From NCBI GenBank assembly GCA_945957495.1, contig CAMFLG010000025.1, positions 1 to 15,124 on the forward strand: a DNA stretch of 15,124 nt, in the 5' to 3' direction. Numbering within the stretch: the first letter of the stretch is position 1; every line of letters starts with the position of its first letter. This stretch comes from an uncultured Pseudorhodobacter sp. Lineage in GTDB: Bacteria; Pseudomonadota; Alphaproteobacteria; Rhodobacterales; Rhodobacteraceae. The position numbers and the translations under genes were made by a program. Shown here in pieces: positions 8,209-14,018 of this stretch. The notes under the pieces were generated by a model. The model did not search any database. It was not told where the DNA came from and worked only from the letters and a program-made list of their open reading frames with translations.

Positions 8209-8336
8209 CCACGGCAAAGACGGCCATTTCTGGCGCAACAGGCGGCCATGGGTGGCAAGCGGCTTATTGTCGTCTTGCTACTGACATGGTCCTGCACCAT
8301 CTATGTCTGCGGAATTATTCCGAATGGAGAGTTGAA

Positions 8337-8825
8337 ATGTCTGATCTGATCGTCGTTGGCTTTGATGACCAAGCTGTTGCCTTTGAACTGCGCGCTGCAC
8401 TGGTGAAGATGCAGTCCGAATATCTGCTGGAAATGGAGGACGTTGTTGTCGTCACCAAATCCGCCGAAGGCAAGGTTGCGTTGCATCAGCCCGTGAACCT
8501 GACGGCTGCCGGTGCGGCGGGCGGCGGCATGTGGGGCGCGCTGATCGGCCTCTTGTTCCTGAACCCGCTGCTCGGCGCCGCTGTGGGGGCTGGTGCCGGT
8601 GCGATTTCGGGCAAGCTGACCGATATCGGCATCAACGACCAGTTCATGAAAGACATCGGCACCACCCTGCCGGACAATGGCGCTGCCGTCTGCGTGCTGG
8701 TGCGCAAGATGACCGGCGACAAGGTTCTGGCCGGTCTGTCGGCGTTCAAAGACAAAGGCCGTGTGCTGCAAACCTCGCTGACCACCGCGCAGGAAGATCA
8801 ACTCAAGGGTCTGCTGGGCGCCTGA
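8337..8825 (+). CDS. DUF1269-like glycine-zipper membrane-associated protein
   Basis: The 162-residue product resembles the DUF1269 family, whose biochemical role is unknown. The N-terminal 50 residues look like a small alpha/beta domain (LIVVGFDDQAVAFELRAAL, then EMEDVVVVTKSAEGKV). A glycine-rich hydrophobic stretch at about 58-92 follows (AAGAAGGGMWGALIGLLFLN, then AAVGAGAGAISG), a glycine zipper likely to insert in or pack against a membrane. The C-terminal half (DIGTTLPDNGAAVCVLVRK) resembles a second alpha/beta unit. The start at 8337 is set by GGAGAG (8326-8331) at good distance; upstream in-frame extension lacks such a site. A short dyad, CGGAAT-T-ATTCCG (8310-8322), sits just before the ribosome binding site. 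No operon partner is apparent. Confidence 0.87.
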   Translation: MSDLIVVGFDDQAVAFELRAALVKMQSEYLLEMEDVVVVTKSAEGKVALHQPVNLTAAGAAGGGMWGALIGLLFLNPLLGAAVGAGAGAISGKLTDIGINDQFMKDIGTTLPDNGAAVCVLVRKMTGDKVLAGLSAFKDKGRVLQTSLTTAQEDQLKGLLGA

Positions 8826-8840
8826 GCCATCGCAAAACCC

Positions 8841-8876
8841 GTGACGCCCCCTCCGCGCAACGTGGTGGGGCGTCAC
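8841..8876 (+). terminator. Probable terminator hairpin after the DUF1269-like gene
   Basis: A perfect 10-bp inverted repeat, GTGACGCCCC (8841-8850) and GGGGCGTCAC (8867-8876), encloses a 16-nt loop starting 15 nt after the stop codon. It lacks a T-run, so it may act as a weak or Rho-assisted terminator or as a 3'-end stabiliser. Confidence 0.5.
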
Positions 8877-8940
8877 GCCTGCTATGGTTGACCAATCGTT
8901 AATCACAGCCACAAAGCATTGAAACAAAACACATCCAATT

Positions 8941-8957
8941 TGTCCCGGCCCGGGACA
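8941..8957. promoter_or_regulatory. 17-bp palindrome upstream of mtgA
   Basis: TGTCCCGGCCCGGGACA is a perfect dyad with 8-bp arms around one central C, 35 bp before the candidate mtgA -35 box. A shorter dyad, GGGAT (8964-8968) with ATCCC (8975-8979), follows. It could be an operator or the stem of an RNA hairpin. I do not recognise a regulator for it. Confidence 0.35.
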
Positions 8958-8991
8958 GAAAGCGGGATGCGAAAATCCCCCACGCCCCGGC

Positions 8992-9022
8992 TTGACCCGC
9001 GCCGCCGGATCGGGCCTAAGCT
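8992..9022 (+). promoter_or_regulatory. Candidate mtgA promoter, -10 box adjacent to start codon
   Basis: TTGACC (8992-8997) and TAAGCT (9017-9022) form a plausible sigma-70 pair with a long 19-nt spacer; CCTAAG at 9015 would give 17. The -10 box ends 5 nt before the ATG at 9028, so transcription would start at about the start codon, and no Shine-Dalgarno sequence is visible. This suggests a leaderless mRNA. Confidence 0.5.
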
Positions 9023-9027
9023 TTGGC

Positions 9028-9783
9028 ATGGTCGATACCAAGAAACCCCGTTCCCGCAAAAAGGCGCCGCCGCCCGAGGTGGCGACCGAAGATGCGCCAC
9101 CCCTGTCTCGCCCCCGCCGCATCCTGCGCTGGGCCGGGCGAGGGCTGGCGGGGGTCGGCGCGTTCTATCTGCTGTTGATCCTGCTGTTCAGCTTTCTGCC
9201 GCCGCCGATCAACCTGTACCAGATCAGCGAAAGCTGGCGGCTGGGCGGCATCTCGAAGGATTGGGTCAGCTGGGACGAGATTGCCCCAGTGATGGGCCGC
9301 TCTGCCGTGGCCGCCGAGGACGCGAATTTCTGCCTGCACTGGGGCTTTGATCTCGCCGCGATCCGCAAGGCCGTGGACGAAGGCGGCGCCCGCGGCGCCT
9401 CGACCATCAGCCAGCAGGTGGTGAAGAACGTGTTCCTCTGGCAAGGCCGCAGCTATGTCCGCAAGGCGATGGAGGCGATGATGACGCCCATCGTCGAACT
9501 GGTCTGGTCCAAGCAGCGGATATTGGAGGTTTACCTGAACGTCGCGGAATTCGGCGACGGTGTGTTCGGCGTGCAGGCCGCCGCACAGAAAAACTTCGGC
9601 GTCGATGCCAAGGATCTGACCGCCCTGCAGGCCGCGCGACTGGCCGCCGTCTTGCCGAACCCCAAGGAATACTCCGCCGACAATCCCGGCAGTTTCGTGC
9701 GCAAACGGACAAGATCAATCATGTCGGGGGCTGAGACGATTGCCGCCGATGGCCGCGCCAATTGCTTTGAAACGCGCGATTAG
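9028..9783 (+). CDS. mtgA: Monofunctional biosynthetic peptidoglycan transglycosylase
   Basis: This GT51-family enzyme polymerises lipid II into glycan strands at the periplasmic face of the inner membrane. The 251-residue product has a basic, proline-rich cytoplasmic tail (about 1-35), one membrane anchor (about 37-57, with LLLILLFSFL), then the catalytic domain. The GT51 motifs are in order: AAEDANFCLHWG with the catalytic Glu at E97; GASTISQQ (123-130); RKAMEA (145-150); and KQRILEVYLN (162-171). There is no transpeptidase domain, so it is not a bifunctional penicillin-binding protein. The ATG at 9028 is chosen over an in-frame TTG at 8992, because that TTG overlaps the candidate -35 box and would add a non-family extension. 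Two small hairpins follow the gene. Confidence 0.95.
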   Translation: MVDTKKPRSRKKAPPPEVATEDAPPLSRPRRILRWAGRGLAGVGAFYLLLILLFSFLPPPINLYQISESWRLGGISKDWVSWDEIAPVMGRSAVAAEDANFCLHWGFDLAAIRKAVDEGGARGASTISQQVVKNVFLWQGRSYVRKAMEAMMTPIVELVWSKQRILEVYLNVAEFGDGVFGVQAAAQKNFGVDAKDLTALQAARLAAVLPNPKEYSADNPGSFVRKRTRSIMSGAETIAADGRANCFETRD

Positions 9784-9803
9784 CCGTCATAGCTGTTGAA
9801 TTC

Positions 9804-9838
9804 GCCGCCCCTTCGCGGCATTGAGGCGTCATTGCCTC
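9804..9838 (+). other. Two tandem hairpins after mtgA
   Basis: GCCGC (9804-9808) pairs with GCGGC (9815-9819), and GAGGC (9823-9827) pairs with GCCTC (9834-9838), the second followed by TT. They fill the 78-bp gap before the GST-family gene and could attenuate or terminate mtgA transcription. The stems are short, so the call is weak. Confidence 0.35.
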
Positions 9839-9861
9839 TTATCAAGAAGACCTCAGTTTCC

Positions 9862-10527
9862 ATGATCCGTCTCTATCACTTCCCTCTGTCGCCCTTCTGC
9901 CGGAAGGTGCGGCTTGTTCTGGCTGAGAAAAAGCTGGAGGTGGAACTGATCGACGAACGCTATTGGGAGCCCAGCCCCGATTTTCTGCGCCGCAACCCGG
10001 CGGGCAAAGTCCCGGTGCTGCGGATCGAAAACCGGGTGTTGTCGGAAAGTCAGGCGATCTGCGAATACATCGACGAAACGAACCCGACGCCACCGCTGAT
10101 GCCAAGGGATGTTGACGCCCGGTATGAGGTGCGCCGTCTTTGCGCTTGGTTCGATGACAAGTTTCACAACGAAGTCACCTCGAAGCTGCTGTATGAACGG
10201 GTCAATGAGAAGATCATGGCCCAGGGCTATCCGGATTCGAAGAACGTCAAGTTCGGCGCGGGGCGGATCAAGTATCACCTCGACTATATGGGCTGGCTGC
10301 TGGATCAGCGCCGCTGGCTGGCAGGCGATGTGATGACGCTGGCAGACCTGACGGCTGCGGCGCATTTGTCTTGTCTGGATTACATCTCGGATGTGGATTG
10401 GAACCGTTCGGCCACGGTCAAGGACTGGTACGCCAAGATCAAATCGCGCCCAGCCTTCCGCACGCTGTTGGCCGATCAGATTTCCGGCTTTCCGCCACCG
10501 GCGCATTATGCCGATCTGGATTTCTGA
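9862..10527 (+). CDS. Glutathione S-transferase family protein
   Basis: The 221-residue product has the GST fold. An N-terminal thioredoxin-like domain (about 1-75) opens with IRLYHFPLSPFCRKVRL, with S10 and C13 as candidate active-site residues near the glutathione thiol. The cis-proline motif NPAGKVPVL has P51, and LSESQAICEYID (60-71) provides the Glu-Ser pair that usually binds the glutathione gamma-glutamyl group. The alpha-helical C-terminal domain (about 90-221) includes the conserved LAGDVMTLADLTAAAHL. The substrate cannot be told; the family includes conjugating, dehalogenating and peroxidase-like members. The ATG at 9862 fits the family N-terminus, and an upstream in-frame TTG (9796) would extend into hairpin sequence. 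The ribosome binding site is weak. It lies 48 bp before queG on the same strand, separated by a repeat-like element. Confidence 0.92.
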   Translation: MIRLYHFPLSPFCRKVRLVLAEKKLEVELIDERYWEPSPDFLRRNPAGKVPVLRIENRVLSESQAICEYIDETNPTPPLMPRDVDARYEVRRLCAWFDDKFHNEVTSKLLYERVNEKIMAQGYPDSKNVKFGAGRIKYHLDYMGWLLDQRRWLAGDVMTLADLTAAAHLSCLDYISDVDWNRSATVKDWYAKIKSRPAFRTLLADQISGFPPPAHYADLDF

Positions 10528-10530
10528 TCC

Positions 10531-10580
10531 GGCGCGCCGGGGCTCTGCCCCGGACCCCGGAGTATTTGTGCCAAGATGAA
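10531..10580 (+). repeat. REP-like intergenic hairpin element running into the queG start codon
   Basis: The 48-bp gap between the GST-family gene and queG consists of CCGGGG (10537-10542), loop CTCTG, CCCCGG (10548-10553), then ACCCCGGAGTATTT (10554-10567) and CCAAGATGAA (10571-10580). From general familiarity, GC-rich hairpins followed by GGAGTATTT and CAAGATGAA occur in many copies in Rhodobacteraceae genomes, often against a start codon. Only one copy is present here, so its repeat status cannot be shown from this window. The last bases supply the ATGAA that begins queG. Confidence 0.6.
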
Positions 10581-11634
10581 AGCGCTAAGAGAATCCTTGG
10601 CTGCGCAGGCTGTGGCGGAGGGGTTCTCCAAAATCGGCATCTGCGCACCGGACGCGATGCCAGAGGCGGCGGCGCGGCTGCGGAAGTTCTTGGCCGACGG
10701 GCATCATGGCCAGATGGCCTGGATGGCAGAGCGTGAGGCATGGCGCGGATCGGCGGCGGCGCTGTGGCCCGAGGCGCGGTCGGTGATCATGCTGGCCGAG
10801 GTTTACACGCCCGAAACCGATCCATTGGCGGTGCTGAACCAGCGCGACCGCGCCGCGATTTCGGTCTATGCGCAGGGCAAGGATTACCACGATCTGGTGA
10901 AACGGCGGCTGAAGCGGCTGGGCCGCTGGCTGCTGGATCAAGCGGCGCGGCATGGTCTGCCTGCCGAGATAAAGGTGTTTGTCGATACCGCCCCGGTGAT
11001 GGAAAAACCACTGGCGCAGGCGGCGGGTCTGGGCTGGCAGGGCAAGCATACCAACCTTCTGGCCCGCGATCTGGGATCGTGGTTTTTTCTGGGGGCGATT
11101 TTCACCACGCTGGACCTGCCGAAGGACAGGGCTGAGGTCAGCCATTGCGGCAGCTGCACCGCCTGTCTGGATATCTGCCCGACCAGGGCCTTCCCTGCAC
11201 CCTATCAACTGGATGCGCGGCGTTGCATTTCCTACCTGACCATTGAACACAAAGGGCCGGTTGACGAAGGCTTGCGCGCCCTGATGGGCAACCGGATTTA
11301 TGGCTGCGATGATTGTCTGGCGGCCTGCCCGTGGAACAAATTCGCGCAGGCCGCGACCGAGATCGGCTATCAGCCGCGCGTCGGCGCGCCGGAACTGGCA
11401 GAGCTGGCGATGCTGGATGACGCCGGGTTCCGCGCGCGTTTTGCCGGTAGCCCGATCAAGCGCATCGGGCGGGATCGCTTTGTGCGCAATGTGCTTTATG
11501 CCATCGGCAATTCAGGCATTGCGGCACTGGCCCCGGTGGCGGCGGCCCTGCGAACGGACCCGGATGCGGCGGTGGCCGAGGCGGCGGATTGGGCGATCAA
11601 CCGGCTTGGCGCAGCTGATCGCGCAGGGTCGTGA
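10576..11634 (+). CDS. queG: Epoxyqueuosine reductase
   Basis: This cobalamin- and Fe-S-dependent enzyme reduces epoxyqueuosine to queuosine in tRNA, the last step of that modification, and is cytoplasmic. The 352-residue product has the expected architecture. The N-terminal catalytic region has FVDTAPVMEK with D137 as the likely proton donor. A double 4Fe-4S ferredoxin region follows, with C191-X2-C194-X2-C197-X3-C201-P, C217, and C244-X2-C247-X3-C251-P-W. The C-terminal HEAT-like segment (about 300-345) is a family feature. The start codon lies in the repeat-like element described above, so the exact N-terminus may differ from relatives. The last 38 bp overlap the 3' end of the convergent ohrR gene. 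No other queuosine gene is in the window. Confidence 0.95.
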   Translation: MKALRESLAAQAVAEGFSKIGICAPDAMPEAAARLRKFLADGHHGQMAWMAEREAWRGSAAALWPEARSVIMLAEVYTPETDPLAVLNQRDRAAISVYAQGKDYHDLVKRRLKRLGRWLLDQAARHGLPAEIKVFVDTAPVMEKPLAQAAGLGWQGKHTNLLARDLGSWFFLGAIFTTLDLPKDRAEVSHCGSCTACLDICPTRAFPAPYQLDARRCISYLTIEHKGPVDEGLRALMGNRIYGCDDCLAACPWNKFAQAATEIGYQPRVGAPELAELAMLDDAGFRARFAGSPIKRIGRDRFVRNVLYAIGNSGIAALAPVAAALRTDPDAAVAEAADWAINRLGAADRAGS

Positions 11635-12025
11635 CCGCATCGCGTAGGGCGGCCAAAGCGGTGGCATCCAGGCCAGAGCGGGCAAGGATACAAGCCGGGA
11701 TATGCTCTGCCCGCGCCTGCAGACTGCGGCCCTGATCGGTCAGTGTCACGCGGACCTGACGTTCATCGCTGGCGCTGCGGGTACGCTGCACCAGTCCCTG
11801 CCCCTCGATCCGCTTCAACAGTGGCGTAAGCGTGTTCGATTCCAGATCAAGCGCGCGACCCAGCGCGCCGACCGTCTGATCATCCTGATCCCACAGGCTC
11901 AGCAGCACCAGATACTGCGGATAGGTCAGCCCCAGATCGGCCAGCAATGGCGCATAGACCCGTTGCATGGCATGGTTGGCTGAATACAGCGCGAAACAGA
12001 TCATATCGGGCAGGGCGAGGGTCAT
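11597..12025 (-). CDS. ohrR: OhrR, MarR-family organic-peroxide-sensing repressor
   Basis: OhrR represses ohr until an organic hydroperoxide oxidises its sensor cysteine. The 142-residue product has a winged-helix MarR fold (about 30-100, with TVGALGRALDLESNTLTPLL as the recognition region and DERQVRVTLT as the wing). The N-terminal motif ICFALYSANHAM carries C10. Y24 and Y35 lie 14 and 25 residues after it, as in two-Cys OhrR proteins such as the Xanthomonas one, and C112 is a plausible resolving cysteine. The gene is divergent from ohr, the classical arrangement. Its -10 box ends 6 nt before the ATG and no Shine-Dalgarno is visible, which suggests a leaderless mRNA. Its 3' end overlaps queG by 38 bp on the opposite strand. 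Confidence 0.94.
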   Translation of the reverse strand: MTLALPDMICFALYSANHAMQRVYAPLLADLGLTYPQYLVLLSLWDQDDQTVGALGRALDLESNTLTPLLKRIEGQGLVQRTRSASDERQVRVTLTDQGRSLQARAEHIPACILARSGLDATALAALRDAVTTLRDQLRQAG

Positions 12026-12031
12026 CAGGGT

Positions 12032-12060
12032 TAGATATATCGTTCACGATTTAATCGCAA
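12032..12060 (-). promoter_or_regulatory. ohrR promoter with embedded operator site 1
   Basis: On the minus strand TTGCGA (12055-12060), a 17-nt spacer and TATCTA (12032-12037) form a good sigma-70 promoter. The operator candidate ATCGTTCACGATTTAATCG (12039-12057, plus strand) fills the spacer. It contains two overlapping dyads: ATCGT-TC-ACGAT and CGATT-T-AATCG. Binding here would block RNA polymerase and so give autorepression. Confidence 0.7.
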
Positions 12061-12065
12061 GGGGA

Positions 12066-12114
12066 TTGACCGGGCCGGAAGAATCAGGCAATTACATCGT
12101 ACACGAATAAATCG
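12066..12114 (+). promoter_or_regulatory. ohr promoter with operator site 2
   Basis: TTGACC (12066-12071) and CAATTA (12089-12094), with a 17-nt spacer, are the likely -35 and -10 boxes. The operator candidate ATCGTACACGAATAAATCG (12096-12114) lies at the predicted transcription start and matches site 1 in the ohrR promoter at 16 of 19 positions, in the same orientation. The three differences all fall at A/T positions. Direct repetition of a long site across a divergent OhrR-regulated region strongly suggests OhrR binding. Confidence 0.68.
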
Positions 12115-12132
12115 GATACGAAAGGAAATCAG

Positions 12133-12561
12133 ATGACGACGGACCCGAAATACTGGACCAAGGCCAAAGCCACCGGCGGCGGCCGCAATGGGGTGGCCAG
12201 CCTTGCCTCTGGCATGCTGACGGTCACTTTGGCCACGCCCAAGGAACTGGGTGGATCGGGCCTTGGCCACAACCCGGAAGAGCTGTTCGCGCTGGGCTAT
12301 GCCGCCTGCTATCTGGGCGCGATGCGTTTTGCCGCGCAGTCGGAAAAGCTGGGCACGGTGCCCGACGATGCAACGGTGACGGCCTCGGTCGGGATCGGCC
12401 CGCGCAGCGAAGGCGGCTTTGGTCTGGCGATCACGCTAGAGGTGTCGATGCCCGGCGTGGCACCCGAGGTGGCCGCGAAAATCGCCGAGCGTGGCCATTT
12501 CATCTGCCCCTATTCGCACCTGTCGCGCGGTGGCGTTGCCGTGGAAACCAAACTGGTCTGA
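12133..12561 (+). CDS. ohr: Organic hydroperoxide resistance protein Ohr (OsmC/Ohr family peroxidase)
   Basis: Ohr is a cytoplasmic thiol peroxidase that reduces organic and lipid hydroperoxides, usually with lipoylated proteins as reductant. The 142-residue product is a standard length. The peroxidatic C59 is in GYAACYLGAM and the resolving C125 is in HFICPYS. R18 (GGGRNG) and E49/E50 (HNPEELFA) supply the active-site arginine and glutamate. The N-terminal strands (ATGGGRNGVASLASG) and the G-L-G-H-N-P-E-E loop distinguish Ohr from OsmC. AAGGAA (12121-12126) is a good ribosome binding site for the ATG at 12133. Divergent ohrR and the paired operator sites indicate peroxide induction. A strong hairpin follows the stop codon, so the gene is likely monocistronic. 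Confidence 0.96.
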   Translation: MTTDPKYWTKAKATGGGRNGVASLASGMLTVTLATPKELGGSGLGHNPEELFALGYAACYLGAMRFAAQSEKLGTVPDDATVTASVGIGPRSEGGFGLAITLEVSMPGVAPEVAAKIAERGHFICPYSHLSRGGVAVETKLV

Positions 12562-12572
12562 GGCTTTGCTGC

Positions 12573-12596
12573 TGTGGCCCCTGAATGGGGGCCACA
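12573..12596 (+). terminator. Probable terminator hairpin after ohr
   Basis: TGTGGCCCC (12573-12581) and GGGGCCACA (12588-12596) form a perfect 9-bp stem with a 6-nt loop, 11 nt after the ohr stop. Only TT follows, so termination may be partial. Confidence 0.6.
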
Positions 12597-12617
12597 TTCC
12601 CGCCCAATGCTTTGTGC

Positions 12618-12646
12618 TTGGCGGGGCCGCCGCCACCGCTTAGGCT
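12618..12646 (+). promoter_or_regulatory. Candidate promoter of the SDR gene
   Basis: TTGGCG (12618-12623), a 17-nt spacer and TAGGCT (12641-12646) make a reasonable sigma-70 promoter. It would give a short leader of about 16 nt that includes the GGAGGA ribosome binding site, in contrast to the leaderless-looking promoters elsewhere in the window. Confidence 0.5.
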
Positions 12647-12668
12647 GACCCAAAAAGCGGAGGATGCC

Positions 12669-13436
12669 ATGGCGGACAGGTTGCAGGGCAAAGTTGCCAT
12701 TATCTCGGGCGGTGCCAGCGGTTGCGGGGCCGCCGCCGCGCGTCTGTTCGCGGCCGAAGGCGCTGCGGTGGGCATCATCGACCGCAATGCCGATCTTGGG
12801 CAGGCTCTGGCGGCAGAGCTGACCAACGCCGGGCATCGCGCGGTTTTCGCCGCCGCTGACGTGTCGCAAAAGGCGCAGGTCGAGGCGGCCGTGGCCAATG
12901 TGGCGCAGGCGCTTGGCCCGGTGAACGTGCTGTTCAACCACGCGGGCACCATCGTGATCAAACCCTTCCTTGAAACGGAAGAGGCGGATTGGGATTTCCT
13001 GTTCGATGTGAACGTCAAATCCATGTATCTGATGACCCGCGCCGTGCTGCCGATGATGGTCGCGCAGGGCAAGGGCGCAATCGTCTGCACCTCCAGCATT
13101 TCCGCCGTCTACGCGACGCCGATGGAGGTGCTGTACGATGCCACCAAAGGCGCCTGCCACATGTTCGCCCGTGCCATCGCGGTAGAGTTTCGCGACCGTG
13201 GTATCCGCTGCAACGCGATCTGCCCCGGCTTCATCGAAACCCCGCATGGCGTGCGAGAGATCAAGGAATTGGCCGCGCTGGGCGTTGATGCGTCAGAGGC
13301 CGCGATCACCGCGGCGCAGGGGCGGTTGGGCAAACCCGAAGATATCGCCCGCGCCGCGCTGTATCTGGCCTCCGACGATGCCGAATTCGTCACCGGGGCG
13401 CAACTGTTCGTGGATGGCGGCTTCTCGGCGGTCTAA
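12669..13436 (+). CDS. Short-chain dehydrogenase/reductase (SDR) family oxidoreductase
   Basis: The 255-residue product is a classical SDR, an NAD(P)-dependent oxidoreductase. The cofactor motif is SGGASGCG (13-20), with Ser in place of the more usual leading Thr. An Asp at the end of strand 2 (GIIDRN, D38) suggests a preference for NAD(H). The structural motif NHAG is at 90-93. The catalytic set is N115, S143 (TSSIS), Y156 and K160 (YDATK). The loop CPGFIETPHG and the C-terminal FVDGG are also present. The substrate cannot be predicted. The start at 12669 is fixed by CGGAGGA just upstream and by the N-terminal pattern LQGKVAIISGGASG. The gene has its own candidate promoter and is not clearly linked to ohr. 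Confidence 0.94.
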   Translation: MADRLQGKVAIISGGASGCGAAAARLFAAEGAAVGIIDRNADLGQALAAELTNAGHRAVFAAADVSQKAQVEAAVANVAQALGPVNVLFNHAGTIVIKPFLETEEADWDFLFDVNVKSMYLMTRAVLPMMVAQGKGAIVCTSSISAVYATPMEVLYDATKGACHMFARAIAVEFRDRGIRCNAICPGFIETPHGVREIKELAALGVDASEAAITAAQGRLGKPEDIARAALYLASDDAEFVTGAQLFVDGGFSAV

Positions 13437-13476
13437 CCGCGCACAGAACGCAACTGGCAACAGCCGTGGGGCTTGC

Positions 13477-13515
13477 AAAATTTCTGCCGCGCCGTTTGCG
13501 AAAATTTGCCGCAAA
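13477..13515. promoter_or_regulatory. Repeats upstream of the DUF1294-like gene
   Basis: AAAATTT-(CT)-GCCGC occurs twice, at 13477-13490 and 13501-13512. The second copy lies within an inverted repeat of TTTGCG (13495-13500) and CGCAAA (13510-13515). The sequence is AT-rich against a GC-rich background and lies 20-60 bp before the start codon, as an operator would. No clear -35/-10 pair or known regulator site was recognised. Confidence 0.35.
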
Positions 13516-13535
13516 TGCGGTGTATTCCGGCTGTC

Positions 13536-14018
13536 ATGGCACAGTTTTCGATCACCCCTGGCACACCTGAGTTTCTGCTGCTTTGCCTTGCGGCCTATCT
13601 GCTTTTGGCCAATTTTCTGGCCCTGATCGCCTTCGTTGTCGATGGCCGACGCGCGCGCAACGGCGATCCCCGGGTGCCTGAAACGGTGTTTCTGTTCGTC
13701 GCATCTTTCGGAGGCTGGTTCGGTGCGGCGCTTGGGCAAGTGCTGTGCAGCCAGGGCGCGCGGGCGCGGCCGTTCGGGGTTATGCTGCACGTCTGTGGCA
13801 TGATCCTGCCAGCGGCGCTTGTCACGGCTTTGGTGATTTCTGACCCACAGCACGCCGTTGCGCGGGCGCAGGCCTTTGCCCAGAGGCTGATTGCCCCGGA
13901 ACCTCAGGGTCCGGAAGAGGTTGTTTTGGGCGGAAACTCGGGCGGCAAGACCCGGCTGCCACAGCCGCCGCGCCGCTTTGGCCCCGGCACCGACAATCTG
14001 CCGCTATTTCACAATTAG
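13536..14018 (+). CDS. DUF1294-like small membrane protein
   Basis: The 160-residue product has three likely membrane segments (about 12-35, 50-70 and 82-102). Its first half resembles the DUF1294 family pattern: a loop after the first membrane segment (DGRRARNGDPRVPE, 36-49) corresponding to the family's D-K-x-x-A-x-x-x-x-x-R-I-P-E, then a GGWFGAALGQ helix. The His-Lys-Thr usually found after that helix is absent (SQGARARPF here), so it is a divergent member or a look-alike. The C-terminal 50 residues are charged, Pro/Gly-rich and probably disordered. No function is known for the family. The ATG at 13536 is preferred because it puts a normal N-terminus before the first membrane segment; no good ribosome binding site is visible. 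The last 15 bp overlap the convergent papain-like gene. Confidence 0.76.
   Translation: MAQFSITPGTPEFLLLCLAAYLLLANFLALIAFVVDGRRARNGDPRVPETVFLFVASFGGWFGAALGQVLCSQGARARPFGVMLHVCGMILPAALVTALVISDPQHAVARAQAFAQRLIAPEPQGPEEVVLGGNSGGKTRLPQPPRRFGPGTDNLPLFHN

Noticed and set aside
7446..8336. A long in-frame N-terminal extension of the DUF1269-like protein reaching back into gltB
   Set aside because: It overlaps gltB in another frame and runs antisense to parDE. The GGAGAG at 8326-8331 clearly marks the start at 8337.
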